9,798 bases of DNA from CAJWLW01 sp963580095 (GTDB lineage: Bacteria; Verrucomicrobiota; Lentisphaeria; JABSQK01; CAJWLW01): the NCBI GenBank assembly GCA_963580095.1, contig CAUZJQ010000156.1, positions 1-9,798 on the forward strand, given 5' to 3'. The position numbers and the translations under genes were made by a program. How positions within the stretch are numbered: the first letter of the stretch is position 1; each line of letters opens with the position of its first letter. A model generated the notes under the pieces. It saw nothing but the letters and a program-made list of their open reading frames with translations. It made no database searches and had not been told where the DNA came from. This document shows positions 1 through 6,885 of the stretch, piece after piece.

Positions 1-162
1 GCTGGCAAGGCTGCTGTTCGCGCCATGGCATCCGAGGTCCGCGACGATTCAGACCGCGCTACTATTGCCACATACTTCCATCTCTTTGTCCGCGAAGTCC
101 AGGAGCAGACCGCCGTGGTTCTCGCCGGACGCGCGGCAGATGCCAACAGCGATCCGATGTGA
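1..162 (+). CDS. C-terminal end of an unrecognised protein (5' truncated)
   Basis: An open frame runs in from the window edge and ends at a TGA at 160-162, giving 53 residues. They look like amphipathic helix: the piece contains AGKAAVRAMASEV, then DRATIATYFHLFVREVQEQ, and ends in ANSDPM. Codons favour G or C at the third position, like the neighbouring genes, which supports real coding. I do not recognise the family; the fragment is too short and lacks any motif I can name. The next gene starts 67 bases downstream on the same strand with its own strong ribosome binding site, so co-transcription is possible. The alternative in this stretch is the frame that extends the downstream gene to base 65, but that extension reads as low-quality Ser/Arg/Pro-rich sequence and is unlikely to be translated. 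Confidence 0.5.
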   Translation, partial: AGKAAVRAMASEVRDDSDRATIATYFHLFVREVQEQTAVVLAGRAADANSDPM

Positions 163-214
163 TGCGGCGAAGAGATTTCACGAGAAATGTTTTGGACATG
201 ATGACACCGACCTC

Positions 215-220
215 AGGAGG
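215..220 (+). promoter_or_regulatory. Shine-Dalgarno site AGGAGG deciding the start at 230
   Basis: A perfect AGGAGG lies nine bases before the ATG at 230. It places translation initiation at MKNILVMGGT rather than at the in-frame ATG at 65, which would put 55 unrelated residues before the Rossmann-fold glycine motif. Confidence 0.85.
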
Positions 221-229
221 ACGAATCGA

Positions 230-1132
230 ATGAAGAATATTCTCGTTATGGGCGGCACATCGTTTGCCGGAAAATCCCTGGTCCGCGAATTGTTGCGGCA
301 GGACCACCACGTCACTGTCGCAACCCGGGGCCAGGCCAAGGTTGCCTTTGAGGGCTCTGTCGAGTGGGTGCAATTCGAGCGCACCGACCTTGACAGCATG
401 GTGACTGCGTTTTCCGGGAAAGCGTATGATGTGGTGTTCGATCAGATCGGCTACTGCGCGGATGATGTGGCCGATGCCTGCGAAGTATTTGCGGGGAAGA
501 TCGGACACTATGTCTTTACCTCGAGCATCGCGGCGTACACCACTATCCACACAGGTGGGATGATCGAGACGGACCTGGACCTGGAAGTGGGCTGGGTGCC
601 GGGCCGGCACTCTGCCGGCGAAATCGGATACGGCGAGGGCAAACTGCAAGCCGAAGCTTATCTGGCACAGATGGCGCCGTTCCCTTTCTCGGCGGCTCGC
701 ATACCGATTGTTCTGGGGGCAGACGATCCGCTTAATCGACTGGGGTGGCTGGTCGGGCGTATCCTGGATGGCGCGCCGATTGTCATTCAGCCGGGATGCG
801 GTGTGCTGGGCTACATCGGTACAGCCGAGAAAGGCAGGTTCCTGACCTGGCTTGGCTTGTCCGGGCAAGAGGGCGCGTACAACGCCAGCTCAGAGCCTTG
901 GCTTGATCCGGTCGAGTTTACCCGGTTGACGGGAGAAATCCTTGGCGCCGAGCCGATTGTTCTGACCGAAGGCGATGACCCTGATCGGATGAATTGGATC
1001 AACCAGTTTGATCTCACGATGGATGTATCCAAAGCCAGGCAAGCCGGCTTCGAATTCGCTGAATTTGACCAGTGGTTTCCCAACGTTGTGAAGGAAACTG
1101 CGGCACGGTACATCGTGTCGAAAGAGAATTGA
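230..1132 (+). CDS. NAD(P)-dependent epimerase/dehydratase-like protein (extended/atypical SDR)
   Basis: The 300-residue product begins with a Rossmann nucleotide-binding strand and the glycine motif GGTSFAG (residues 8-14), placed as in extended and atypical short-chain dehydrogenases/reductases. Further SDR landmarks are FTSSIAAY (96-103), with the Ser that normally sits in the active site, and Y134-x3-K138 (YGEGK), the catalytic Tyr/Lys pair. A substrate-domain landmark is AARIPIVLGADDP (155-167). There is no signal peptide, so it should act in the cytoplasm. Family knowledge suggests a nucleotide-sugar or sugar epimerase, dehydratase or reductase; the substrate cannot be read from sequence. 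The length is usual for the family. The start is fixed by AGGAGG nine bases upstream. The next + strand gene begins 213 bases later, so they need not form one operon. Class assignment is firm; the reaction is unknown. Confidence 0.85.
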   Translation: MKNILVMGGTSFAGKSLVRELLRQDHHVTVATRGQAKVAFEGSVEWVQFERTDLDSMVTAFSGKAYDVVFDQIGYCADDVADACEVFAGKIGHYVFTSSIAAYTTIHTGGMIETDLDLEVGWVPGRHSAGEIGYGEGKLQAEAYLAQMAPFPFSAARIPIVLGADDPLNRLGWLVGRILDGAPIVIQPGCGVLGYIGTAEKGRFLTWLGLSGQEGAYNASSEPWLDPVEFTRLTGEILGAEPIVLTEGDDPDRMNWINQFDLTMDVSKARQAGFEFAEFDQWFPNVVKETAARYIVSKEN

Positions 1133-1345
1133 ATGTAACGGCGATGGAGATAGTCGTGGTGTAACTTTTACCGGTGCAGGTGATGGCTGCGGTGCCGACT
1201 GTTCTTCACGAAAGAACAGGCGTTACGTGAAAGCACCCACTGCAAAGTCATGGGTGAGCCCGGTATTGGAGCCCGACTGTAGGGGCGCAAGAGGAAGTGT
1301 GTAACACGTATCGGACATAGGCTGCAATTCATAACAGGGATCAGG
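1133..1345. other. 213-base intergenic region with small inverted repeats
   Basis: No convincing gene is present. I see a perfect 8-bp hairpin (1199-1219), a 6-bp inverted repeat CACCCA/TGGGTG around 1230-1256, and a direct repeat GAGCCCG in two copies near 1256-1276. GTAACG at 1135-1140 is complementary to CGTTAC at 1221-1226. It must contain or precede the leader of the gene at 1346, but I find no clear -35/-10 pair and no riboswitch consensus I can name. Confidence 0.4.
1199..1219. repeat. Perfect 8-bp inverted repeat (hairpin)
   Basis: CTGTTCTT and AAGAACAG are perfect reverse complements around the five-base loop CACGA. There is no T-tract on either side, so this is not a canonical intrinsic terminator. 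It could be an operator, an mRNA leader structure or chance. Confidence 0.5.
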
Positions 1346-3763
1346 ATGCACAACAGAAGATGGGCGCCTGTCCTGGTTATCATGCTGCTGGGTGCGTTAG
1401 CGGTGATGGCCTGGGTTCTTTGGTCCAATAATCAGCGCGCCGAGAAACGATTCAACGTGTTGCTGATCACCCTGGACACAATGCGGGCCGACCGTCTCGG
1501 GTGCTACGGCTATGACCAGGCCGAGACCCCGACGCTGGACGAACTGGCGGCCCGCGGCGTGCGCTATGAGAACGTATATGCCCCGGTACCGTTGACCCTG
1601 CCGTCCCATGCAACGATCCTGACCGGCCTTGACCCGCCCGAACACGGACTGCATGACAACGCCCGCGGCAGCCTGGGGCCGGACCCGGTGGTGTTGGCTG
1701 AGATTTTCAGGGATCGCGGGTATCGGACGGCGGCCTTTCCGGCCGCATTCGTATTGGACAAGCAGTTCGGCCTGGACCGTGGATTCGAAGTCTATGACGA
1801 CCGGATGGGACCGCCAACCGACGGAACGAACGCCTTCCACCAGCAGAATCCCGGAAACATCGTGACGGATCGGGCCTCAGCCTGGCTGGGAAGAACGGGC
1901 CAGCCTTTTTTCGCATGGGTGCATTTCTACGATCCTCACCTGCCTTATGATGCGCCTGAGCCCTACAGATCCCGTCATGGCGATTCGTACGACGCTGAGA
2001 TCGCTTTCATGGATGCACAGATAAAGCGGCTGCTGGATTTTCTGGACATCGCCGGACTTCGTGAGAATACGCTGATCCTGGTCGCGGGCGATCATGGCGA
2101 GTCGCTCGGCGAACACCGGGAGCGGGAACATGGGGCGTTGATTTATAACGCAACGATGCGCGTGCCGCTGATCTTCAGCCTGCCCGGGCAGCTGCCCGAA
2201 GGGAAAGTCCAGTCGGCAGTGGCAGGCCTGATAGATGTCGCTGCGACAATCCTCGATGTTCTCGATTGGCCACAACCCGAGGACATCGGCGGGCGCAGCC
2301 TGCTTCGTGCCGGCGTCGCTGACCAGGCTTCCCCCGGCATCTATGGAGAGAGCGAATGGTTGATGAACAGCTATGGCTGGGCACCACTCTACAGCATCAC
2401 AACAGATCGCTGGAAATACATCGAGGCGCCTGAGCCGGAGCTTTATGATTGCCAGGCGGACCCTGGAGAGCTGAAAAACCTGGCATCGGTTGAAGGTGTC
2501 ATTGTTAACGAGATGCGGTCCCGCCTGCAAACCATGCGAGCTGCCATGAAAACGGGCGTGCCCGCGGCGGTCGCGCTCGACGCGGAGGAACTCGCTCGCC
2601 TGCGCTCATTGGGCTATGTGGGCGGTGCCCCCGTCCCTGCCCCGCAGGCCGAACCCGGGCAGAGGCAAGACCCCAAGAAGATGATGCACATTTTCAACGG
2701 TTGCCGCGACGCAGAAGAACTGCAGGCTGCATCGATGCACCGCGAAGCCATAGAACGGCTGCTCCCCCTGATACAACAGACCCCGCACTCTCTGAAATTA
2801 CGGAAAACCATCATCATCTCTTATGTCGAGCTGGGTGAACTCATCTCCGCCAAACCACATGCGGAAGAATACCTGCGCCAAGATCCTTACAACCGCAATA
2901 TTATCGGTTGCCTGGCCGGGGCGTTTGTCAAGCTGGGAAAGTGGGATCGGGCGGCAGCTCTATATCGTGATGGCCTGCTGCTGCCGGCGCGGCCGGATGA
3001 ACCGGTCAAGCCCGGGACCCAATCGGTGACAACGGCAATTCTGCAGAGGGGCCTGGGACAGGTTTTGGAGTTGCAAAAGAAGTTGCCCGAGGCAATCGTG
3101 CAATATGAGATATACCTGAAACAGGTGCCCGATGACAAACCGATTCGTCGAAAACTGACCAGGATATGCTTTTTGCTGGGCAAATACGAGACAGCAAAAA
3201 AGTACCAGCTTGTTGCGCTCCAGGATAGTCCCTTAAATCCAAAATTGCATGAGCAGATGGGGCAGATCCTGCAGGCTACCGGTGATCAGCATTCGGCTAT
3301 TTTTCACTATCAAAAAGCCGTTGAGTTGAATCCTCTCGTTGGAGGCGCCAGCCGTGACCTTGGTATAATCCTGTGGGAAAAAAAGGAATACGGAAAGGCG
3401 ATTGAAGCCTGGAGAAACGGCCACGAACATTTGCCGGAAGCACTCACGATGACCTATTTCCTGGCCTTCTCCCTGGCTACCTGCCCGGATCCCCAATACC
3501 GCAACGGGACTGACGCACTTAAACTTGCTTCCACCCTTTGCGAGCAGACGCAACATGCGAATCCCCAATTTCTGGATGCCCTCGCGGCCGCCCATGCCGA
3601 GACAGGGAATTTCAGCAGGGCGGTGGGGATCGCCCGTCAGGCCGCGCAGGTGGCGAGACGCTCGAGTGACGAGGCGCTGGCCAGGGAGATCGAGATGCGG
3701 TTAAGGCTTTACGAAGCAGACAAACCCTTCCGCACAACAACGACGGTTATCCCAAACCGCTGA
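1346..3763 (+). CDS. Membrane-anchored sulfatase-like hydrolase with C-terminal TPR repeats
   Basis: The 805-residue product starts with one hydrophobic segment (about residues 7-27) acting as signal anchor, which places the rest outside the cytoplasmic membrane. Residues 36-400 are an alkaline-phosphatase-superfamily sulfatase domain: NVLLITLDTMRADRLG with the metal ligand D44, TLPSHATILTG at 84-94, HFYDPHLPY at 193-201, and the second metal motif GDHGE at 248-252. In classical sulfatases the 84-94 motif reads C/S-x-P-S/A-R; here Thr84 replaces the formylglycine-forming Cys/Ser and His88 replaces Arg. Thr nucleophiles are known in related phosphodiesterases and phosphoethanolamine transferases, so a phospho-ester substrate is as plausible as a sulfate ester. 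LRSLGYVGG (419-427) closes the domain, followed by a Pro-rich linker and about six TPR-like helical pairs (about 450-775; for example 633-666 with LNP at its end). AGGG six bases upstream supports the start. Confidence 0.85.
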   Translation: MHNRRWAPVLVIMLLGALAVMAWVLWSNNQRAEKRFNVLLITLDTMRADRLGCYGYDQAETPTLDELAARGVRYENVYAPVPLTLPSHATILTGLDPPEHGLHDNARGSLGPDPVVLAEIFRDRGYRTAAFPAAFVLDKQFGLDRGFEVYDDRMGPPTDGTNAFHQQNPGNIVTDRASAWLGRTGQPFFAWVHFYDPHLPYDAPEPYRSRHGDSYDAEIAFMDAQIKRLLDFLDIAGLRENTLILVAGDHGESLGEHREREHGALIYNATMRVPLIFSLPGQLPEGKVQSAVAGLIDVAATILDVLDWPQPEDIGGRSLLRAGVADQASPGIYGESEWLMNSYGWAPLYSITTDRWKYIEAPEPELYDCQADPGELKNLASVEGVIVNEMRSRLQTMRAAMKTGVPAAVALDAEELARLRSLGYVGGAPVPAPQAEPGQRQDPKKMMHIFNGCRDAEELQAASMHREAIERLLPLIQQTPHSLKLRKTIIISYVELGELISAKPHAEEYLRQDPYNRNIIGCLAGAFVKLGKWDRAAALYRDGLLLPARPDEPVKPGTQSVTTAILQRGLGQVLELQKKLPEAIVQYEIYLKQVPDDKPIRRKLTRICFLLGKYETAKKYQLVALQDSPLNPKLHEQMGQILQATGDQHSAIFHYQKAVELNPLVGGASRDLGIILWEKKEYGKAIEAWRNGHEHLPEALTMTYFLAFSLATCPDPQYRNGTDALKLASTLCEQTQHANPQFLDALAAAHAETGNFSRAVGIARQAAQVARRSSDEALAREIEMRLRLYEADKPFRTTTTVIPNR

Positions 3764-3844
3764 TGGCGGGAGCGGCACCGGCACCTTTTGCGATTCCGGT
3801 GCGTTGCCAAACCGGCGATCCAGAAAAGTCAGCCTCACTCCAAT

Positions 3845-3891
3845 AAAAAATCAAGCCCACCCGCCGCGGCGGATGGGCTTGATGATTTTTT
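3845..3891. terminator. Bidirectional intrinsic terminator between convergent genes
   Basis: TCAAGCCCA (3851-3859) pairs perfectly with TGGGCTTGA (3874-3882). After one C/A mismatch the stem continues as CCGC/GCGG closing a four-base loop. Six T (3886-3891) follow on the + strand, after three spacer bases, and six A (3845-3850) give a T-tract immediately after the stem on the - strand. It can end both the 1346-3763 transcript and the 3911-5227 transcript. Confidence 0.93.
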
Positions 3892-3910
3892 CCTCGATTG
3901 GCGTGCCGAA

Positions 3911-5227
3911 TCAGTTCTGCAGGTTCTTCAGCTTCTCCAGCTCCACTTTCATGGCTTCCATTTGGAGTTGCTGCTCCTGGACCACCTTGGTCAAGACACC
4001 GACGACATCCATCGGGCTGAGGTTCTTGCGGTTGTTGGTTGCAACCAACGCCGGTACATCCTCGGCAATGAAGCCTACGTACTCTTCATCCTGTTCTTTC
4101 TTGTAGTTGTACTTGACAGGTGTCAGCGCGGTGAGTGCCTCGACAGCTTCTTCAGTCGTCAGCTCTGCGATGTTTTCTTTCATGTCGCGCGAGGACGCAT
4201 TGGTCCAGACACCACCGTCCGTGACGATGGCTCCGCTCGCCATGTGCAACGGATGGTTAGGCCATACACCCATTCCGATCTGACCGAGATGATTGATTAT
4301 CATTCTTTCCTTCGTTTCTGCTTCCGACACCTCGGCCACATTGAAGTACAGCGCCGTTTGCCCTGCGCTGCTGACGTATTGTGCATCAATACTCGCCCGG
4401 GGCTTGCCGGCGCCGCCGGCAATGTTTGCTTCATTGCCGTACCACTGGAGCTGGCCCAAGGATTCTCCACCAGTACAATCGAAATCTTTCAATATAAACC
4501 GCATTACACCTGCTGGATCAGCTGTCGTGCCGTAACCGCCACTGCCAGCATCGGCCATGATATGTAAGTCAACTTTATCGCCTTCAGTTTCCCCCCACAC
4601 CTCATATTCACGACCCATGCCTATGCCAACGGCCTTGGCCGTCCATATCCCTTCGAGCGGATTTGCCGCTTCACTCGGAATCCACTCGGAGTCACCAGCG
4701 GGCCCTTGCGCACCTGCGGCGCCGGCTGATCCTTGCGCACCGGCTGCACCATCGGCACCAGTCGGTCCTTGCGCACCGGCTGCACCAGTCGGTCCTTGCG
4801 CACCGGCTGCACCATCGGCACCCTGCTTACCCTGCGGACCCTGCGCGCCACCGACAACGCCAAGGGCGTACGGCGCCGAGCACAGCGGCGTATTCGGCGA
4901 CAGCAGTTCACCGCCGACGGTGAGCTCGAGCTCATAGGCGCTATCGAACGCTACCGACGACATGTCTTCGACGCCACCGATCTTGAGGCTGAACAGACCG
5001 CCGACGACAGACACGCCGGTGTGCGACTCACTGAACACCGCGTCACCGCCGCCCAATGGCAGCAGGCGCAGGTCGATGTCCACCGTGTCGTTGACCTTGA
5101 CACCGGCGGCGTCTTTCAAGACACCCTGGTAATTGATTTTGGCCGGGATTGTAGCGGCCTGGGCGATGCCGGCCAGAACGAGGCCCATGCAGATGAGTGC
5201 GGCGTTGATGTGCATTTTAATCTTCAT
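3911..5227 (-). CDS. Exported collagen-like protein with C-terminal peptidase S74 chaperone domain
   Basis: The 438-residue product has a Sec signal peptide (residues 1-24, predicted cut AQA/ATIP). Residues 25-125 form a beta-rich N-terminal domain seen in many secreted bacterial proteins (KINYQGVLKDAAG, ending in TPLCSAPYALGV). Residues 127-180 are 18 uninterrupted Gly-X-Y triplets, collagen-like and likely to form a trimeric triple helix. After a beta-rich central region, residues 345 to about 425 match the peptidase S74 intramolecular chaperone of phage tail spikes: S345-S-R-D-M-K350, then YVGFIAEDVP (383-392). Ser and Lys five residues apart fit the self-cleaving dyad of endosialidase-type chaperones, so the C-terminus may be released after trimerisation. 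Residues 414-438 look like coiled coil. The ATG at 5227 is preferred over the TTG at 5245 because AAGGAG lies nine bases upstream. Inferred role: trimeric surface fibre or adhesin. Confidence 0.9.
   Translation of the reverse strand: MKIKMHINAALICMGLVLAGIAQAATIPAKINYQGVLKDAAGVKVNDTVDIDLRLLPLGGGDAVFSESHTGVSVVGGLFSLKIGGVEDMSSVAFDSAYELELTVGGELLSPNTPLCSAPYALGVVGGAQGPQGKQGADGAAGAQGPTGAAGAQGPTGADGAAGAQGSAGAAGAQGPAGDSEWIPSEAANPLEGIWTAKAVGIGMGREYEVWGETEGDKVDLHIMADAGSGGYGTTADPAGVMRFILKDFDCTGGESLGQLQWYGNEANIAGGAGKPRASIDAQYVSSAGQTALYFNVAEVSEAETKERMIINHLGQIGMGVWPNHPLHMASGAIVTDGGVWTNASSRDMKENIAELTTEEAVEALTALTPVKYNYKKEQDEEYVGFIAEDVPALVATNNRKNLSPMDVVGVLTKVVQEQQLQMEAMKVELEKLKNLQN
4730..4822 (-). repeat. In-frame tandem DNA repeats encoding collagen-like triplets
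   Basis: Unit 1 (4730-4765, 36 bp), unit 2 (4766-4792, 27 bp) and a partial unit 3 (4793-4822) all begin TCCTTGCGCACCGGCTGCAC on the + strand. The first 30 bases of units 1 and 3 are identical. Unit lengths are multiples of nine bases, so gain or loss of units keeps both the reading frame and the Gly-X-Y phase. The surrounding collagen-like segment spans 4688-4849. Confidence 0.85.
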
Positions 5228-5236
5228 TGTTTGAGG

Positions 5237-5242
5237 CTCCTT
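5237..5242 (-). promoter_or_regulatory. Shine-Dalgarno site AAGGAG deciding the start at 5227
   Basis: On the - strand AAGGAG stands nine bases before the ATG whose first base is 5227. The longer TTG start at 5245 would overlap this site, so the ATG is chosen; it also gives a standard signal peptide. Confidence 0.8.
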
Positions 5243-5396
5243 CAAGCTTCCTTTTGGATGATTGATTGTCTTGCGAACTACTGCGTGTTGCTTCTAATCG
5301 TTGGCATGGCAAAGAGTGCAGTGCATCACTCACACGACACGAGTCGAGTCGCAGAATGCGAATCTCACCCTTCATACAGCTCAATTATTCGTACGT

Positions 5397-5442
5397 AGTA
5401 TCGTAAATTTTCCCCACAATTCCAAGACTTTTTTTTAAAAAA
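5397..5442 (-). promoter_or_regulatory. Candidate promoter with A/T-tract upstream element for the collagen-like gene
   Basis: On the - strand, TTGGAA (5425-5420) is followed after 17 bases by GATACT (5402-5397); each hexamer matches the sigma-70 consensus at four of six positions. Immediately upstream of the -35 is an uninterrupted T6A8 run on the - strand (5442-5429), as in UP elements that recruit the RNA polymerase alpha subunit. Transcription would begin near 5390, giving a leader of about 160 bases. Confidence 0.4.
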
Positions 5443-5525
5443 TCTCGTTAAAGTATTTATATGACAAGGTTTAAGTAGGGTTTGTTCGGATCAATGTCAG
5501 GCAAAATTGTCGTGGATTGGCTGGG

Positions 5526-6479
5526 CTACTGCGGTCGGGGAACCGAATGCGATGTCGCACTGGCAATCCGCCAGCGTCCTTCGAGATCACAGGCCTCGTA
5601 AAACATGCGGAACCGACCGTCCGCAAGGTCGATTATACAGGGCTCGGACGCCTTGACTGTGTCCCAGGGGCCGCCGTTATCGAGACAGACGTCCGGGTCT
5701 TTGAGCCACTGCAGGCCGTCTTCGGAAAATGCGCTGAAGATTCTGCCGTGAAACTTTGATCCGGCCGGAACCTCAGGTGCAGGCACCCATCCCGCGTAAT
5801 ACATTCGGTACCCGCCGGCAGCCAGGCGCAGCACTTCCGGCGCGTAGACCTCATAGGATTCCAGCTTTTTCTCCCGGGATATGCAAACACCCGGCTCGAG
5901 CTCGAACTGCAAGCCGTCATCGGATTTCGCACTGACGATCTGATGCGCCTCGAAGTCGCTGGCGTAGAGTCGATAGCGGGAGGCGCGGTTACCCGGGGCA
6001 GAATCGATATAAAGACATCGCGGCGCCCCGTACGAGCCGTTCTCACCACCCAGCCGGGCCCCTGGCTCCTGCTCCCAGGCGAGCCCGTCATCCGATACAG
6101 CGCTGACAACCGCGCTTCGGACGCCGTCGTCTGCGTCCTGCCACTTGCCTTCGAAATACATTCTATAGCCGCCATCAGGCAGTGGGATCACGTCCGGGCT
6201 CCAGATACATTGCGTCGCCCATTCACCACCTGCGGGTAGTCGAATGCCCGGCTCGAATTTCCATTGAGCGGTGTCGGCGGAGAACGCACTCAAAATGCCA
6301 AGGATCGAACCCGTCCCGAGTCCGTGGTAATACATTCTATAGCCGCCATCGATCTTTATCACGTTCGGCGTAAGGGCTCGATCGGCCTCAAGGCCGCGGC
6401 CGGAATCAATCGCGATATCCGAGTCCTTGCTCCACCGGAGCCCGGGGTCTGTTTTCTGATAATGGATTGATTTGAACAT
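5526..6479 (-). CDS. Five-bladed beta-propeller protein, glycosidase-like (GH43/GH130-type fold)
   Basis: The 317-residue product has no signal peptide and is built of internal repeats of about 60 residues. One half-repeat is GGYRMYYHG-like (residues 45-53, 103-111, 222-230, with degenerate copies SRYRLYAS at 167-174 and GRFRMFYEA at 288-296). The other is SAxSxDGLxW followed by xxPGxxL (62-81, 124-143, 182-200, 247-266, with a degenerate N-terminal copy DPGLRWSKDSDIAI). Five such units suit a five-bladed propeller of the type shared by GH43, GH32/68 and GH130 enzymes. Acidic candidates near the repeat starts (E31/D33, D96, E215, E279) could form the active site, but I cannot assign the catalytic pair, so hydrolase, phosphorylase or binding role stays open. 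The ATG at 6479 has no Shine-Dalgarno site; an in-frame TAG lies about 30 bases upstream. It is divergent from the operon at 6886. Confidence 0.75.
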   Translation of the reverse strand: MFKSIHYQKTDPGLRWSKDSDIAIDSGRGLEADRALTPNVIKIDGGYRMYYHGLGTGSILGILSAFSADTAQWKFEPGIRLPAGGEWATQCIWSPDVIPLPDGGYRMYFEGKWQDADDGVRSAVVSAVSDDGLAWEQEPGARLGGENGSYGAPRCLYIDSAPGNRASRYRLYASDFEAHQIVSAKSDDGLQFELEPGVCISREKKLESYEVYAPEVLRLAAGGYRMYYAGWVPAPEVPAGSKFHGRIFSAFSEDGLQWLKDPDVCLDNGGPWDTVKASEPCIIDLADGRFRMFYEACDLEGRWRIASATSHSVPRPQ

Positions 6480-6885
6480 TGTATCAATGGGGCTGAGGGA
6501 TGTGGGCTATAGTTGAAAAGTCGGAGACGGGTTTCAGTACGGTGAGCGATGCGAATCGTCCAACTCAATATATATGTGGAATTGTGACCGTCACCACTCG
6601 TCCGGAGGTCGCTTCCCACTCTCAATCATCCGGAACGCAGCATCAAAGCCTCATATGATACTGGAGCGGTGCCAGCCAGGGTGTTCACCTCAGGCACGGC
6701 AACAAAGCAAACGGGCTGCATGCTGGTGGTCATGCGGCTGCAATCTGGCCGGATGAATTGAATGGTCATGTTTCTTTAAGTGAGTATAATAGAGTCTGAG
6801 GAATATCTTTTTTCTTAAAACCGTGGCTTGAGTCGTACACCCCCTCTGCTGCAAACATTCACATCCAATGTCGGACTCATAAAGA
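6480..6885. other. 406-base divergent intergenic (regulatory) region
   Basis: This region separates two propeller genes transcribed away from each other. On the + side it contains the TATAAT promoter at 6763-6790 and a leader of about 90 bases. On the - side there is an AT-rich TATATATT element near 6567-6574 that could serve as a -10, but I find no good -35 for it. A short inverted repeat GCATG/CATGC lies at 6718-6735. No gene is supported. Confidence 0.5.
6763..6790 (+). promoter_or_regulatory. Candidate sigma-70 promoter of the glycosidase operon
   Basis: A perfect TATAAT (6785-6790) is preceded after 16 bases by TGGTCA (6763-6768), four of six matches to TTGACA. A run of A and T follows around 6800-6820. 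Transcription would start near 6797, about 90 bases before the ATG at 6886. Confidence 0.5.

Larger units (their letters stand above)
5228..5525. other. 298-base AT-rich intergenic region upstream of the collagen-like gene
   Basis: The stretch from about 5385 to 5480 is distinctly richer in A and T than the flanking genes. It holds the candidate promoter at 5397-5442 and a leader of about 160 bases for the gene at 5227. The leader includes a short inverted repeat GAGTG/CACTC (5314-5331). I see no gene here and no hairpin terminator for the - strand gene that ends at 5526. Confidence 0.55.

Noticed and set aside
65..229. N-terminal extension of the SDR gene to the ATG at base 65
   Set aside because: No ribosome site at 65, poor-quality sequence before the Rossmann motif, overlap with the upstream reading frame, and a perfect AGGAGG before the ATG at 230.
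62..868. 268-residue open frame on the - strand opposite the SDR gene
   Set aside because: The + strand frame has GGTSFAG, SS and YxxxK motifs and an ideal ribosome site; the antisense translation has none.
1199..1219. Hairpin considered as a LexA box or an intrinsic terminator
   Set aside because: CTGT and ACAG are 13 bases apart rather than eight, and no T-tract follows the stem.
1133..1345. Group II intron remnant, cobalamin or c-di-GMP riboswitch
   Set aside because: I could not find the conserved cores of any of these; only generic short stems are present.
4730..4822. Short repeats considered as a CRISPR array
   Set aside because: Units abut without unique spacers, differ in length by multiples of nine, and encode Gly-X-Y triplets in frame.
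3911..5227. Phage tail fibre within a prophage
   Set aside because: The S74 domain invites this, but a Sec signal peptide, its own promoter and terminator, and non-phage neighbours argue for a host surface protein.
5228..5245. Six-residue extension of the collagen-like gene to a TTG start at 5245
   Set aside because: The TTG would overlap the AAGGAG that serves the ATG at 5227, and the ATG gives a normal signal peptide.
3788..5398. Two + strand open frames (259 and 221 residues) opposite the collagen-like gene
   Set aside because: The - strand gene shows signal peptide, Gly-X-Y and S74 domains. The first + frame also runs through the intrinsic terminator, and the second is mostly repeat shadow.
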